The notes under the pieces: generated by a model | The model's database searches: none | Told to the model about the DNA's origin: nothing | What the model saw: only the letters and a program-made list of their open reading frames with translations | In this document: positions 52,113 to 60,767 of the stretch, piece after piece | How positions within the stretch are numbered: the stretch's first letter is position 1 | Layout: the number at the start of each line of letters is the position of its first letter | Made by a program: the position numbers and the translations under genes | Origin: JBDIVL01 sp039794405 | GTDB taxonomy: Bacteria > Planctomycetota > Brocadiia > Brocadiales > Brocadiaceae | Reading direction: 5' to 3' | DNA: 64,000 nucleotides | Assembly (NCBI GenBank): GCA_039794405.1 | Contig: JBDIVL010000020.1 | Location: 6,795-70,794, forward strand

Positions 52113-53228
52113 ATGAAAATTTTAATTACAATATTTTTTCTTTTCGTCTTTGCTAACAGGGCTGTTTTTGCCCATGGTGAATGCTGCCTGTCTAGATCGC
52201 TTGCAGAGGCAACCATTTCAGGAATAACCCTGGCACCAAAATTTGGGCTTTCTCTCCAGTATGAATATACGAACATGGAAACCATAAGGGATGGTAGTCA
52301 CAGTATTGGTCACAATACATTACTGGATAGGATAGCTGCGGAATGGCCAGCAACACCGGCCGAAACAAAAAGCTTTACGATCCCCACAAGGATGATTATG
52401 CAGAAGTATACGCTCCTTGGCGTATATTCCGTTAAGGAAAAATTTCAGTTTTTAGCCACAGTCCCTTACGTTATAAACGATATGGATATGAGGATGTTGG
52501 TAAGAGGTGAGACGGGTAATCATCATCATGCAGCGCCATCCAAACGGCAAATGAGCCTGAGAACATTAACTAGTGGTGCTATGGGGAATGATACAAGGAT
52601 GGATATGGAAATGGATACAATTGAAGGTCTCGGAGACGTGACCCTTATGGGGCTCTACACAATTTATACCGATGAACCGGCTTCTCCAACAAAAAAGATT
52701 ACTTTGGGTTTGGGGGTAAAAACTCCTACAGGGAAAAATGATGAAGAGACAGATTCTGGCACCCTTATCCATGCTGCCATGCAACCGGGAACAGGGTCAT
52801 GGGATCCGTTATTTTTTGCTAACTATATGCATCTGTTTCGTTCATGGATATTTCAAACAAACTTTTTATATCAACTGACAACAGAGGGTGATGAAGGTTA
52901 TGAATTTGGTGATAAAGTATCATTAGATTTGGTTACCAGATACCAGGTTACCAATTATCTGATTCCTGGTATTGAGTTGAATGGTTTTTATGCCGGGAAG
53001 GATATTGATCATGACGATAGGTACTCAAGACCTGATGAATCTCTTTTGGATAACACTGACAATACTGGATTTTTTTCCCTTTCTGTTACTCCCTCCATCC
53101 AGATAAAAATCCCAAAGACTGGTGTTAGTATTGATTTCAAATTTCAGAAGCCGATATACCAGAATGTCAGGGGCATTCAGCAGGTGACAGACTGGAGGGC
53201 GATGGCTGCGGTTGTTTGGGCATTTTGA
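52113..53228 (+). CDS. Predicted outer-membrane barrel of the metal locus
   Basis: A 371-residue exported protein. The signal peptide ends VFA and the mature end is HGECC, a strong metal-binding sequence. The body alternates short amphipathic strands (FGLSLQYEYTNM, LGVYSVKEKFQFLATVPYVI, LTLGLGVKTPTG, LFFANYMHLFRSWIFQTNFLYQL) and ends in aromatic Phe after AAVVWAF, as in outer-membrane barrels. The pattern recalls the PF13557 (MetA-pathway/transporter) group. A Met/His-rich loop lies at about 130-170 (NHHHAAPS, MDMEMDT). It is probably a channel or sensor for a metal, near the cobalt genes; the assignment is inferred. Confidence 0.6.
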   Translation: MKILITIFFLFVFANRAVFAHGECCLSRSLAEATISGITLAPKFGLSLQYEYTNMETIRDGSHSIGHNTLLDRIAAEWPATPAETKSFTIPTRMIMQKYTLLGVYSVKEKFQFLATVPYVINDMDMRMLVRGETGNHHHAAPSKRQMSLRTLTSGAMGNDTRMDMEMDTIEGLGDVTLMGLYTIYTDEPASPTKKITLGLGVKTPTGKNDEETDSGTLIHAAMQPGTGSWDPLFFANYMHLFRSWIFQTNFLYQLTTEGDEGYEFGDKVSLDLVTRYQVTNYLIPGIELNGFYAGKDIDHDDRYSRPDESLLDNTDNTGFFSLSVTPSIQIKIPKTGVSIDFKFQKPIYQNVRGIQQVTDWRAMAAVVWAF

Positions 53229-53482
53229 TTTTTTTCCGCGAGGGTTTTGTTTCTGCAGGTTTTTACGCTAATTGGGCAGGGTTTAAGTACAAACGTCCGC
53301 CGGAGGGCATCTCTATATTGTCGACAATCGAAGTATGCCCGAAAGGCGTTAGGTTCACGTATAGGAATTTCAATGTTTTGTTGTAGGGGTGAAGCGGACC
53401 CATCAATAATTTTTTCCCTGATGGTGTGCCAACGCTTCTTCCATCCTACATGCCTTCCCATGTTTTCCTCAGCGATCTCGTC

Positions 53483-53511
53483 TTTACCCACAAGTCAGAG
53501 GGGAAATTTGA
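53483..53511 (+). repeat. Dispersed repeat B, copy 2
   Basis: TTTACCCACAAGTCAGAGGG and the following GAAATTTGA; matches 32936-32963. Confidence 0.55.
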
Positions 53512-53694
53512 TAAGTAGCTGCAAATAAAGAAGCGTAATTTTCAAGCCCTTTAAAATTCAATTTTATAATCCCTTATTCATTAATAGCTTACAGAATTGT
53601 GGGTAGGTACTTGATGGCAGAGGTTTGGTGGGGTGAAAGAAACAAGCTGATCATCCTTCCTTAGTTTCTTCCATCAAGGGCTTATATTGCCCAA

Positions 53695-53767
53695 ATCTTT
53701 CCCTTTCGTACACCCTATACTCCGTAGGGAATAAACGATAGAGGGTTGACAATTTATTGCCTGTGCC
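53695..53767 (-). repeat. Dispersed repeat A, copy 2
   Basis: Inverted copy of 32761-32831; 32 consecutive bases are identical at one end. Confidence 0.75.
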
Positions 53768-54006
53768 CCCATTCCACTCGTTCAAACGTAGACAAACTAT
53801 GTCAAATGAACCTTCTTGTTTTAAAAGTGGGGAGTAAACTTCACAAAACTGTGGCGTCCTATCTGTGCCATATACAAACAAGAAGCCTATATTACAGGTT
53901 GAAATATAACAAACTGTGAATTTGCGATTTAATATTTTAGTTATAAACAAATCGGGACTTATGCATCTGAAGAAGAAAGCTGCTACTTGTAAAACTATCA
54001 TTTTGT

Positions 54007-54113
54007 TATAGCAATGTTAAAACAAAATGTTACTTTTATAGTCTTCAGAATCCCTGTATTTCCTGGCAAAATCTGCTATGCTATGTGACATTTTATTTTG
54101 AGATCTCTATTGG
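54007..54113 (-). mobile_element. MITE, copy 3 (inverted)
   Basis: The reverse-strand copy of the 106-bp element at 29135-29240, with several substitutions (for example GTTAC for GTCAC in one arm). Its termini are TTATAG and CTATTG. It is the most diverged of the three. Confidence 0.8.
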
Positions 54114-54438
54114 TCATTATATAGAGTGGCAACTTGGTTGAAATGCGTAAGTCCTGTAATATTGTCAGAAATCCCATTTGATACTTGACAGGTTTAAAAT
54201 ATACCAATAAAATTTATATGTATACGATAGGATTTATAATAATAATTACAACATGCAATATTTATCTCGCATTCATTGTTAGAATATATTTCGAATTTTG
54301 CTTTCGTGTTTCATTCTCACCGACTATTCAAGTTCGGAATTGATAAAAGTATTTGGCACTTTATATTATGGCCCTCCTGTTGGTTTTGTGAGATTTATCT
54401 ATTCTAAATATAGAACCACTCTTAATTTTTGTAATAAG

Positions 54439-56694
54439 ATGCGTTTATTTCGGTCAGTTAAAATCAGGTTACTTACATTCATCCTTTGTGTTTCTCTTTT
54501 ACCGATAACTATAATTACCACGTTATACTACTTGAGTGCAAGGAGCGCCTTAAAGAATCAGATTATAGAGGAGTTGAGAGTTGTTACGGGGTCGAGAAGA
54601 CTTCGTATCCTATCTTTTATGGAGACAAAACAGACACGGACATTAGATTTTAGTTCCGATGGCCTCATAAGAGAAAGCCTCAAGCAGATCTACAGTGCGG
54701 CATCTCCGGGAAAGGATGTGGTCGTACAATTAAACAAACATCTCATCAAGAACAAAATACCGTTAGACTGTAATCTTTTGTCAATAATTCTTGTGGATAA
54801 ACATGGCAAAATTGTCTCATCTACTCATGAGCGGTTAATTGGAGACGACCTTTCTAATCAGGACATATTTATCAGGGGGTTAAAAAAAGGTTATGGTGAG
54901 GTATACGTAGGTGTGTCGCAGTGGTCTCATTACATCAATACGAATTGCATTTCTGTCTCTGCACCAATTATCTCTCAGCAAAGCCCCCAGGTTTTAGGTG
55001 TCATTATCAATGTATATAATCTCGCATTCTTGAGCGAAATTACAACCAAACGAATCGGTATGGGAAAGAGTGGAGAAATATATCTGGTCAACGGGGATAA
55101 AGTCATGCTTACCGAGTCGAAGTATGTTGAAAATGCACCTCTTAAACAAGTAGTTAACACAAAACCAACTCGAAAATTTATTAAGAGTGATAAGGAAATG
55201 GTTGGTATATACAAAAACCACCGGGGTGTGTCCGTTATAGGGGTATCGAGTTATATACCTGAGTACGGATGGATGCTTATATCGGAAATAGATGAATCAG
55301 AAGCATTCGCACCATTGGGTGTACTGGGTACCATTGCATGGGTTTTGGGGTTAGTAAGTGTTATTGTGATTACTATTGCAGTAACAATTTTTGTCAGCCT
55401 GATTTTAAAACCTGTTAAAGACCTGGCACATGCAATGAGGGGATTTGCAAGCGGAAAATTAGATTATCGGGTGAGAGTAACCCGTAAGGATGAGATTGGT
55501 AATTTAGCCAGCTGTTTTAATATCATGGCCGAGGAGCTTCAAAAGGAAATTGTAGCACATAAGAGCGTTGAAGAAGCATTACGGATAGGCGAGAGTAAGT
55601 ATCGTTTGCTTCTTGAGAACCTTCCACAGAGGATATTTTATAAGGATAAAAACTTGATATATGTATCCTGTAATGAAAATTTAGCAAGAGATTTGCACTT
55701 GAAACCTCATGAAATTAACGGAAAAACGGACTATGACTTTTATCCTAAAGAACTTGCCGATAAATGCATTGCCAATGATAAGCGCGTTATGGAGTCAGGG
55801 CAAATGGAGGATACTGAAGAAAAATTTATCTGCAATGGACAAGAATTCATTATGCATATTGTTAGAACTCCGATAAAGGATGAGAAGGGAAATGTTATTG
55901 GTATCCTGGGTATGTTCTGGGATGTTACTGAAAAGGTGGCTTTGCGGTTAGAGACAATGCGTAACAGGCATCTTATAGCATTAGGTGAACTGGCTGAAGG
56001 TGTGGGGCATGAGATCAACAATCCTATTAATGGTATTATCAATTGTGCCCAAATACTATTTAACAAAAGTAAAGAGGGGAGTAATGAAAAGGATATTGCT
56101 CATCGGATCATAAAAGAGGGTGATCGCGTAGCAGAAATAGTTCATAGCCTTTTAACTATTGCTAAACCAGAAGATAAAAAAGAGACGAAGATACCTATTA
56201 ACATTTATAAAATATTCTCAGATACGCTGATACTAAAAGATGCGCAGTTACGGAACGAGGGTATTCAGGTAAAAGTCGATATCCCACAGGATTTACCGAA
56301 GATATCTGTATACCCACGGCAGATGCAACAGGTTGTTTTGAACCTCATCAGTAATGGGCAATACGCTCTCAATCAGAAATATCCAGAAACGCATGACAAC
56401 AAAATCCTTGAGATTATGGCTGAAAAAATAACAATTGACAAGTACCCCTATATAAGGATTATCTTTTATGATCATGGTATTGGTATACCAGCTCACATAA
56501 TAAATAAAGTTCTGGATCCATTTTTTACTACCAAGACCAGACATAAAGGGGCCGGGTTAGGTCTGAGTATTAGCAATAGTATAGTCTGTGGACATGGAGG
56601 CAAAATCCTTGTTGATAGTATTGAAGGGGAGTTTGCGAAAGTCTCTGTAATTTTGCCGGTTGTGCAGGCTGGGTTGAAGATTAGCGAAATTTAA
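54439..56694 (+). CDS. Membrane sensor histidine kinase (Cache-HAMP-PAS)
   Basis: A 751-residue kinase from ATG 54439; the frame opens at 54298, but the first 47 residues are not protein-like. A first membrane helix (about 8-30) is followed by a periplasmic Cache-type domain, a second helix (about 275-300, WVLGLVSVIVITIAVTIFVSL) and a HAMP linker (KPVKDLAHAMRGFASGKLDYRVRV). A PAS domain with PAC comes next (YRLLLENLPQRIFYKDKNLIY, then GILGMFWDVTE), then the HisKA box ELAEGVGHEINNPINGIINC with the phosphorylated His. The ATPase domain shows LNLISNGQYAL, YDHGIGIP, FFTTKTRHKGAGLGLSI. No response regulator gene is next to it, so its partner is elsewhere. Confidence 0.93.
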   Translation: MRLFRSVKIRLLTFILCVSLLPITIITTLYYLSARSALKNQIIEELRVVTGSRRLRILSFMETKQTRTLDFSSDGLIRESLKQIYSAASPGKDVVVQLNKHLIKNKIPLDCNLLSIILVDKHGKIVSSTHERLIGDDLSNQDIFIRGLKKGYGEVYVGVSQWSHYINTNCISVSAPIISQQSPQVLGVIINVYNLAFLSEITTKRIGMGKSGEIYLVNGDKVMLTESKYVENAPLKQVVNTKPTRKFIKSDKEMVGIYKNHRGVSVIGVSSYIPEYGWMLISEIDESEAFAPLGVLGTIAWVLGLVSVIVITIAVTIFVSLILKPVKDLAHAMRGFASGKLDYRVRVTRKDEIGNLASCFNIMAEELQKEIVAHKSVEEALRIGESKYRLLLENLPQRIFYKDKNLIYVSCNENLARDLHLKPHEINGKTDYDFYPKELADKCIANDKRVMESGQMEDTEEKFICNGQEFIMHIVRTPIKDEKGNVIGILGMFWDVTEKVALRLETMRNRHLIALGELAEGVGHEINNPINGIINCAQILFNKSKEGSNEKDIAHRIIKEGDRVAEIVHSLLTIAKPEDKKETKIPINIYKIFSDTLILKDAQLRNEGIQVKVDIPQDLPKISVYPRQMQQVVLNLISNGQYALNQKYPETHDNKILEIMAEKITIDKYPYIRIIFYDHGIGIPAHIINKVLDPFFTTKTRHKGAGLGLSISNSIVCGHGGKILVDSIEGEFAKVSVILPVVQAGLKISEI

Positions 56695-56748
56695 CAATAA
56701 ACATCGGCAAATTATTTACAAAAACTGTAATTACTCAGATTGGCTGGC

Positions 56749-57429
56749 TCATGGTTCATGGTAGGTTGTTTTTCTTTCTTCAAATCTTTCTATCTTTGCC
56801 TTTTCTGCCATGAACCCTGAACATGAGTAGTTACCAAAACATTTGTTATGCATAGTCTGGTATTCCATCTCCAACAGATGTCTTTTGATGTGCAATCCTG
56901 ATGCATATCCTACAAGCTTCCCGTCAGAACCTATGACCCTGTGGCAGGGGATGACGGGCGGAAGGGGATTTTTGTTATTTGCCATGCCTACAGCCCTGGC
57001 AGCTTGCGGCTGTCCGATCTGTTCTGCAACCCATTTATAAGATCGGTGCTCACCGTAAGGGATTTCCTGTAATTTTTTCCATACTCTTTTTTGAAACGGG
57101 GTGCCTTGTCTTAAATCCAGAGGAAAATCAAAGGATATCTGTATGCCCTGAAAGTATTTTTGTAAAATCTCTGTTTCCCGCCTTAGGAACGAATCATCCC
57201 TTTGGAATTTTATATTTTTACTAAGACCTTTTGAAAAGAGAGGTGGATGTGTTATATTTTTTTCTGCAGCATAAGGGAATGAGATTTGATAGACCCCTTT
57301 TGTACTCTTCGCAATATATACGTATCCAAACGACGTAAGAAAATTGCTGAAGAAAATTATTTCCGTATTATTTGCCGGAACCTTTGTGTCCACCAGAACT
57401 TTTTTGTCCACTAGAACCTTTCTGCCCAA
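56749..57429 (-). CDS. ogt: O6-alkylguanine-DNA methyltransferase
   Basis: A suicide repair protein that transfers alkyl groups from O6-alkylguanine to its own cysteine. It has 226 residues; the active site is IPCHRVIG with Cys 162, preceded by the helix-turn-helix RVWKKLQEIPYGEHRSYKWVAEQIG and AARAVGMANNKNP. The N-terminal domain is about residues 24-90. Residues 1-18 come from an 18-bp repeat (KVLVDK-KVLVDT-KV) that is also read in another frame as the tail of the upstream membrane protein (62-base overlap). About 50 residues follow the usual domain end, ending near the window's intergenic gap. A later, non-ATG start is possible, but no better one is seen. Confidence 0.9.
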   Translation of the reverse strand: MGRKVLVDKKVLVDTKVPANNTEIIFFSNFLTSFGYVYIAKSTKGVYQISFPYAAEKNITHPPLFSKGLSKNIKFQRDDSFLRRETEILQKYFQGIQISFDFPLDLRQGTPFQKRVWKKLQEIPYGEHRSYKWVAEQIGQPQAARAVGMANNKNPLPPVIPCHRVIGSDGKLVGYASGLHIKRHLLEMEYQTMHNKCFGNYSCSGFMAEKAKIERFEERKTTYHEP

Positions 57430-58165
57430 ATGTTAACCTGTATCCTTTCACGAACCCCATGATAATTAATGTAACGAAGAGTAGGGTTGCAAGTACGGAG
57501 ATAGTAAGGGTTGTAACTATCCATAATTCTTTTATGAAAAAGTTCCACCACGGATATTTTAACAGATATATACCGGCCTTCTCAAGGAAGAAGAGGGTTG
57601 TCAATATGATACTGAATCCGAGGACGAGGTACTTAATATCCTGCTTATGAGGCGCCATTGAGACCGTAAAAATAACGATTGCAAAAACAAATAAGATATG
57701 GCGTACACTCGTGATGTGAAGTTGATTTTGAAAGGTGTTATAGGTAGTCCAAACCGCATCAAGGAGATGTCTTATTAAATCGAAAAATCCCTTAAAGGTA
57801 AAGTGAATTTCCTGGGGAAAGGTACTATTGAGCTGAACAGGACTTGAGAGGATTTTCGATATAAACAGGATGAAAAAAGCACAACCAAAAATAGGCGCTG
57901 CGGCAATGAAGAAATCAAAGAGAAAAGGAACCTTGGGCTTGTCATATTGAATTCCAGTATCTTTCGATGTAAATAAATTAAGTTCTTTAATAGTTGTTCC
58001 TGTTACAAGGCATATGAGTGCATGACAGAGTTCATGAACGATGGTACCGGGCAAGAGGAATCCCCTGGTTATTTTCATATTGCCATGTTTTGTCCATAAC
58101 CCATATGTTGCAAAACTCAGGAAGGTAATAAGAATAAGCCCTATTGCTAATGATAAGTATATCAT
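57368..58165 (-). CDS. M50-like membrane metallopeptidase
   Basis: A 265-residue integral membrane protein with an HELCH motif (residues 44-48) at the start of a membrane segment, the HExxH signature of M50 (site-2 protease-like) enzymes. About six hydrophobic helices are visible. The usual second metal motif (LDG or NPDG) is not evident, so catalysis is not certain. The C-terminus is a Gly/Ser/Lys tail with repeated GQKGSSGQKSSGGHKGSG, encoded by the dual-coding repeat shared with the ogt start. Similar short M50B-type proteins exist in many bacteria. Confidence 0.65.
   Translation of the reverse strand: MIYLSLAIGLILITFLSFATYGLWTKHGNMKITRGFLLPGTIVHELCHALICLVTGTTIKELNLFTSKDTGIQYDKPKVPFLFDFFIAAAPIFGCAFFILFISKILSSPVQLNSTFPQEIHFTFKGFFDLIRHLLDAVWTTYNTFQNQLHITSVRHILFVFAIVIFTVSMAPHKQDIKYLVLGFSIILTTLFFLEKAGIYLLKYPWWNFFIKELWIVTTLTISVLATLLFVTLIIMGFVKGYRLTFGQKGSSGQKSSGGHKGSGK
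57378..57431 (-). repeat. 18-bp tandem repeat in a dual-coding overlap
   Basis: Three 18-bp units (57378-57395, 57396-57413, 57414-57431), each beginning GAAC on the plus strand. On the minus strand they encode the Gly/Ser/Lys tail of the M50-like protein in one frame and the KVLVDx repeat at the start of the alkylguanine transferase in another. Confidence 0.75.
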
Positions 58166-58543
58166 AGTAAGATTTTCATAAGAGAGTAGAGAGAAAAGGG
58201 TAAGGAGTATAAAAGTTTGAAGTCAGGAAGAAAAAGCCTCTTGCTGCTGAATTCTGACTTCTAACTCCCACTCTCAGCCTCCATCAATTGCCTTTCTGGT
58301 CGTAAATATGAGACGAATAGATTAGCAGAGGTATTATGGGTATGTCAATCTGAAAAATATATTTAAACCAAAGAATTGCTTGCAATTCGATATATGGGAT
58401 ATATATAATTACTTATAATACTTATCACATATTAATAAAGTTCCTAATAAGGGACATTTAGGTATTTTAAGCAAAAATATTCGGGAAAATTTAAATCTCG
58501 AAATATGAATCTCGCAGAAAAACAAGATCACTTATAGATCTGT
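58166..58543. other. Intergenic region upstream of tRNA-Ala
   Basis: 378 bp, AT-rich, with the presumed promoters of the M50-like gene (minus) and tRNA-Ala (plus). Near 58210-58290 is a stretch resembling short, decayed intergenic repeats (TTGAAGTCAGGAAG, TGCTGAATTCTGACTTC). No gene found. Confidence 0.5.
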
Positions 58544-58620
58544 GGGGACGTAGCTCAGTCCGGGAGAGCGTCTCGTTCGCAACGAGAAGGCCGGGGGTTC
58601 GATTCCCCTCGTCTCCACCA
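58544..58620 (+). tRNA. tRNA-Ala (anticodon CGC)
   Basis: A full cloverleaf: acceptor GGGGACG / CGTCTCC with the G3-U70 pair that marks alanine tRNAs, D arm GCTC...GAGC, anticodon stem TCTCG / CGAGA with loop TTCGCAA (anticodon CGC), T arm GGGGG-TTCGATT-CCCCT, and encoded CCA. Confidence 0.95.
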
Positions 58621-58633
58621 ATTTTGCTAAAGT

Positions 58634-58687
58634 AAAGGTTATCCATTTTATCTCAGATTAATGCATGAGTTTGGATAACCTTTTTTT
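58634..58687 (+). terminator. Rho-independent terminator after tRNA-Ala
   Basis: AAAGGTTATCCA pairs with TGGATAACCTTT (12 bp, loop 26 bases) and is followed directly by a run of T. It begins 13 bases after the tRNA. Confidence 0.85.
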
Positions 58688-58711
58688 ATTGCTAACTAAA
58701 TGCATTTAGAC

Positions 58712-58812
58712 CTTATCCGAAAACAAGAATTGTCATTCCAAATGAAGCGAAGCGGAGTTATGTTAGAATCGTGGATCCCCACGCTCTAATGTTCAACCTC
58801 TAATCTCAACTT
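58712..58812 (-). repeat. Dispersed repeat C, copy 2
   Basis: Inverted relative of 14074-14187, sharing GCGAAGCGGAGTTATGTT and CAACCTCTAATCTC-AAC. A short related piece lies near 30540-30586. Confidence 0.65.
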
Positions 58813-58901
58813 CCGATATACGGAAGGATTCCTCGCTCATTTGTCGTTCTGGATGACATGCTGGATTTTCGGATTAACTCTTAATTCAGTTATGGCTTTT
58901 T

Positions 58902-60029
58902 ATGCAACTATTAAGAAATCTGATTATTCATATAATAAATAAAAAAGGAAGGATTACCTTTGCCGAATTTATGCGAACGGTGCTATATCACCCAAAGTAT
59001 GGTTATTATAATTCAGATACGGAACGCATAGGAAGATTTGGGGATTACTATACAAGCCCCACTGTTCACAGTATGTTTGGAGAACTTATTGCAAAACAAC
59101 TGGAAGAAATGTGGAGGTTGATGGGGGAGGTGGTATTCACGGTTGTGGAAATGGGGGCAAATAAGGGATGGTTATGCTATGATATTCTTCAATGGACAAA
59201 AAAAGAATGCCCGGAGTTTTATCATAAACTTTCTTATATAATTATTGAGACCAATCCCTACGCAAAGGAAAGACAAAGATTGCTTTTGGATTCCCTGGGG
59301 CCAATAAGTGAAAAGGTCTCATGGCACTTGCATACAGAAGATGGCTTTTCTTTTGATAAGATTCAAGGATGTTTTTTGTCTAATGAATTTGTTGATGCCC
59401 TGCCTGTACACCGAATAAAAATAAGAAACCAGATTCCACATGAACTCTATGTGGGATATAATGGTTCAAGTTTTTATGAAATGGAGGATATGATATCCGT
59501 ACAAGCACTGGAAAGATATCTTGAAATTAACCACATAGAGCTCAAAGAGGGGCGGGTATATGAGATAAATTTAGACGCTATAGAGTGGTTAAAACGTGTC
59601 TCAGAATGGTTACAGAAAGGTTTTGTACTTACCATTGATTATGGAGATACGATCGACGGATTACAGCAAGGAAATGATACTGATGGAATGTTGAGATGTT
59701 TTTATAAACATACCGTTAATCGAGATTACTACGAACGGTTAGGTGAGCAGGATATTACTACCCATGTGGACTTTACGAGCTTAATGAATGCAGGGGAGTC
59801 GACAGGGCTTAAGGTTACCGGTTTCACAAAACAATCCCATTATTTAATTGCCTTAGGAATTCTGAAAAGGTTAAATATGGTTAGTAATGATATGAATACG
59901 ATATTAAAAGTAAAGAATCTTTTTCACCCGGAGGGAATGGGTGAGGTGTTCAAGGTATTGATCCAGCATAAGAACATCGAAGATCCCCGGTTAACCGGCC
60001 TAAAACCTTTACATACAGTAACCGTCTAG
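58902..60029 (+). CDS. MidA/NDUFAF7-type SAM-dependent methyltransferase
   Basis: A 375-residue protein of the Methyltransf_28 family. Motifs: ITFAEFMRTVLYHPKYGYYN, IGRFGDYYTSPTVHSMFGELIAKQL, VVEMGANKGWLCYDIL (a SAM-loop variant), FLSNEFVDALPVHRIKI, LTIDYG, and CFYKHTVNRDYYERLGEQDITTHVDF. In mitochondria the homologue NDUFAF7 methylates an arginine of a complex I subunit; bacterial targets are unsettled. No complex I genes are in the window. It precedes a short ferritin-like gene by about 50 bp. Confidence 0.9.
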   Translation: MQLLRNLIIHIINKKGRITFAEFMRTVLYHPKYGYYNSDTERIGRFGDYYTSPTVHSMFGELIAKQLEEMWRLMGEVVFTVVEMGANKGWLCYDILQWTKKECPEFYHKLSYIIIETNPYAKERQRLLLDSLGPISEKVSWHLHTEDGFSFDKIQGCFLSNEFVDALPVHRIKIRNQIPHELYVGYNGSSFYEMEDMISVQALERYLEINHIELKEGRVYEINLDAIEWLKRVSEWLQKGFVLTIDYGDTIDGLQQGNDTDGMLRCFYKHTVNRDYYERLGEQDITTHVDFTSLMNAGESTGLKVTGFTKQSHYLIALGILKRLNMVSNDMNTILKVKNLFHPEGMGEVFKVLIQHKNIEDPRLTGLKPLHTVTV

Positions 60030-60079
60030 CATATTGTATGAGTGGTATCTCGTGGGAATTTTTTTAAAGGAGTTTTATT

Positions 60080-60328
60080 ATGAAAATAGGTCATACATCA
60101 GAAGAACCCGGTACCATGATGAATATACTTATGGAGGCTATTAAAAGGGAACAGGAATCTTATGACTATTACTACAGGGCGGCATTACAAGCGGCAAAAC
60201 CCTCTACACGCAAAATGTTGCTCAGTTTAGCAGAATGGGAAAAAGGGCATATTGCGGAACTAACCAATCATGTAATGGAACTGAAGGCACAAACGGAAAT
60301 AGATCGGGCAATGACGGGTGGTTTGTAA
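60080..60328 (+). CDS. Short ferritin-like (rubrerythrin-type) protein
   Basis: An 82-residue, mostly helical protein. MNILMEAIKREQESYDYYYRAALQA is a helix with the E-xxx-YxxA spacing of rubrerythrin-type diiron proteins, and LAEWEKGHIAELTNHV carries the E..H pair of the next helix. Only half of the four-helix bundle is present, so it would have to dimerise to bind two irons. AAAGGAG precedes the ATG with good spacing. Function in iron handling or oxidative stress is suggested by family only. Confidence 0.7.
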   Translation: MKIGHTSEEPGTMMNILMEAIKREQESYDYYYRAALQAAKPSTRKMLLSLAEWEKGHIAELTNHVMELKAQTEIDRAMTGGL

Positions 60329-60343
60329 GCAACCGGCTTGTTA

Positions 60344-60610
60344 TCAAACTACATAATCAACTATGGAACTTGAATTACTCAACGTGCTATTACCATAGGC
60401 CGGTTTTCTCGATTTTGAATCAACACTGTTTGATTTCCGGGATTTTTGTTCTTGTTCCGGTTTAACGTTGATGTTACTTGAATCTTTCGTTGATTCCACG
60501 CGGTGTGTCTTGCGAGTGACTTCTTTGTTGAAATTGTTCATCTGAACGGAGGCGGCGATGTTTGCTGAAACAGTTGGTATGTCTCCCCGTATTACCGTAT
60601 TCATAACCAA
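60344..60610 (-). CDS. Small Ser/Lys-rich protein of unknown function
   Basis: An 88-residue leftward frame. GGAGG lies five bases before a TTG start (60610), and 11 before the following ATG, which makes real translation credible. The product (RGDIPTVSANIAASVQMNNF, then KPEQEQKSRKSNSVDSKSRK, ending SSSIVDYVV) is polar, low in complexity and without recognised domain. It is convergent with the ferritin-like gene. Confidence 0.45.
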   Translation of the reverse strand: MVMNTVIRGDIPTVSANIAASVQMNNFNKEVTRKTHRVESTKDSSNINVKPEQEQKSRKSNSVDSKSRKPAYGNSTLSNSSSIVDYVV

Positions 60611-60767
60611 TGTTACCTCCTTTCTTATTTCTGCTGTGATGTATCCAACTTAAATTGTTATGTTGGATTGAGCAAATTATCGGGAAGTTTAGCATAAATT
60701 CTTTTCGTAATCAAACTAATAATAAATTTTTCTCTGTATTTTTGAGCTTAAGATTAGGTGAATAAAA

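Larger units (their letters stand above)
53229..54438. other. 1.2-kb intergenic region with repeats and MITE
   Basis: Contains repeat B copy 2 (53483-53511), repeat A copy 2 (53695-53767, inverted) and MITE copy 3 (54007-54113). The minus-strand frames 53177-53491 and 53651-54001 coincide with these repeats and are not supported as genes. The last 140 bp are an open but non-protein-like extension of the kinase frame. Confidence 0.6.

Noticed and set aside
53177..54001. Two minus-strand ORFs after the barrel gene
   Set aside because: Both coincide with dispersed repeats A and B or overlap the barrel gene end, and neither has recognisable motifs or a ribosome site.
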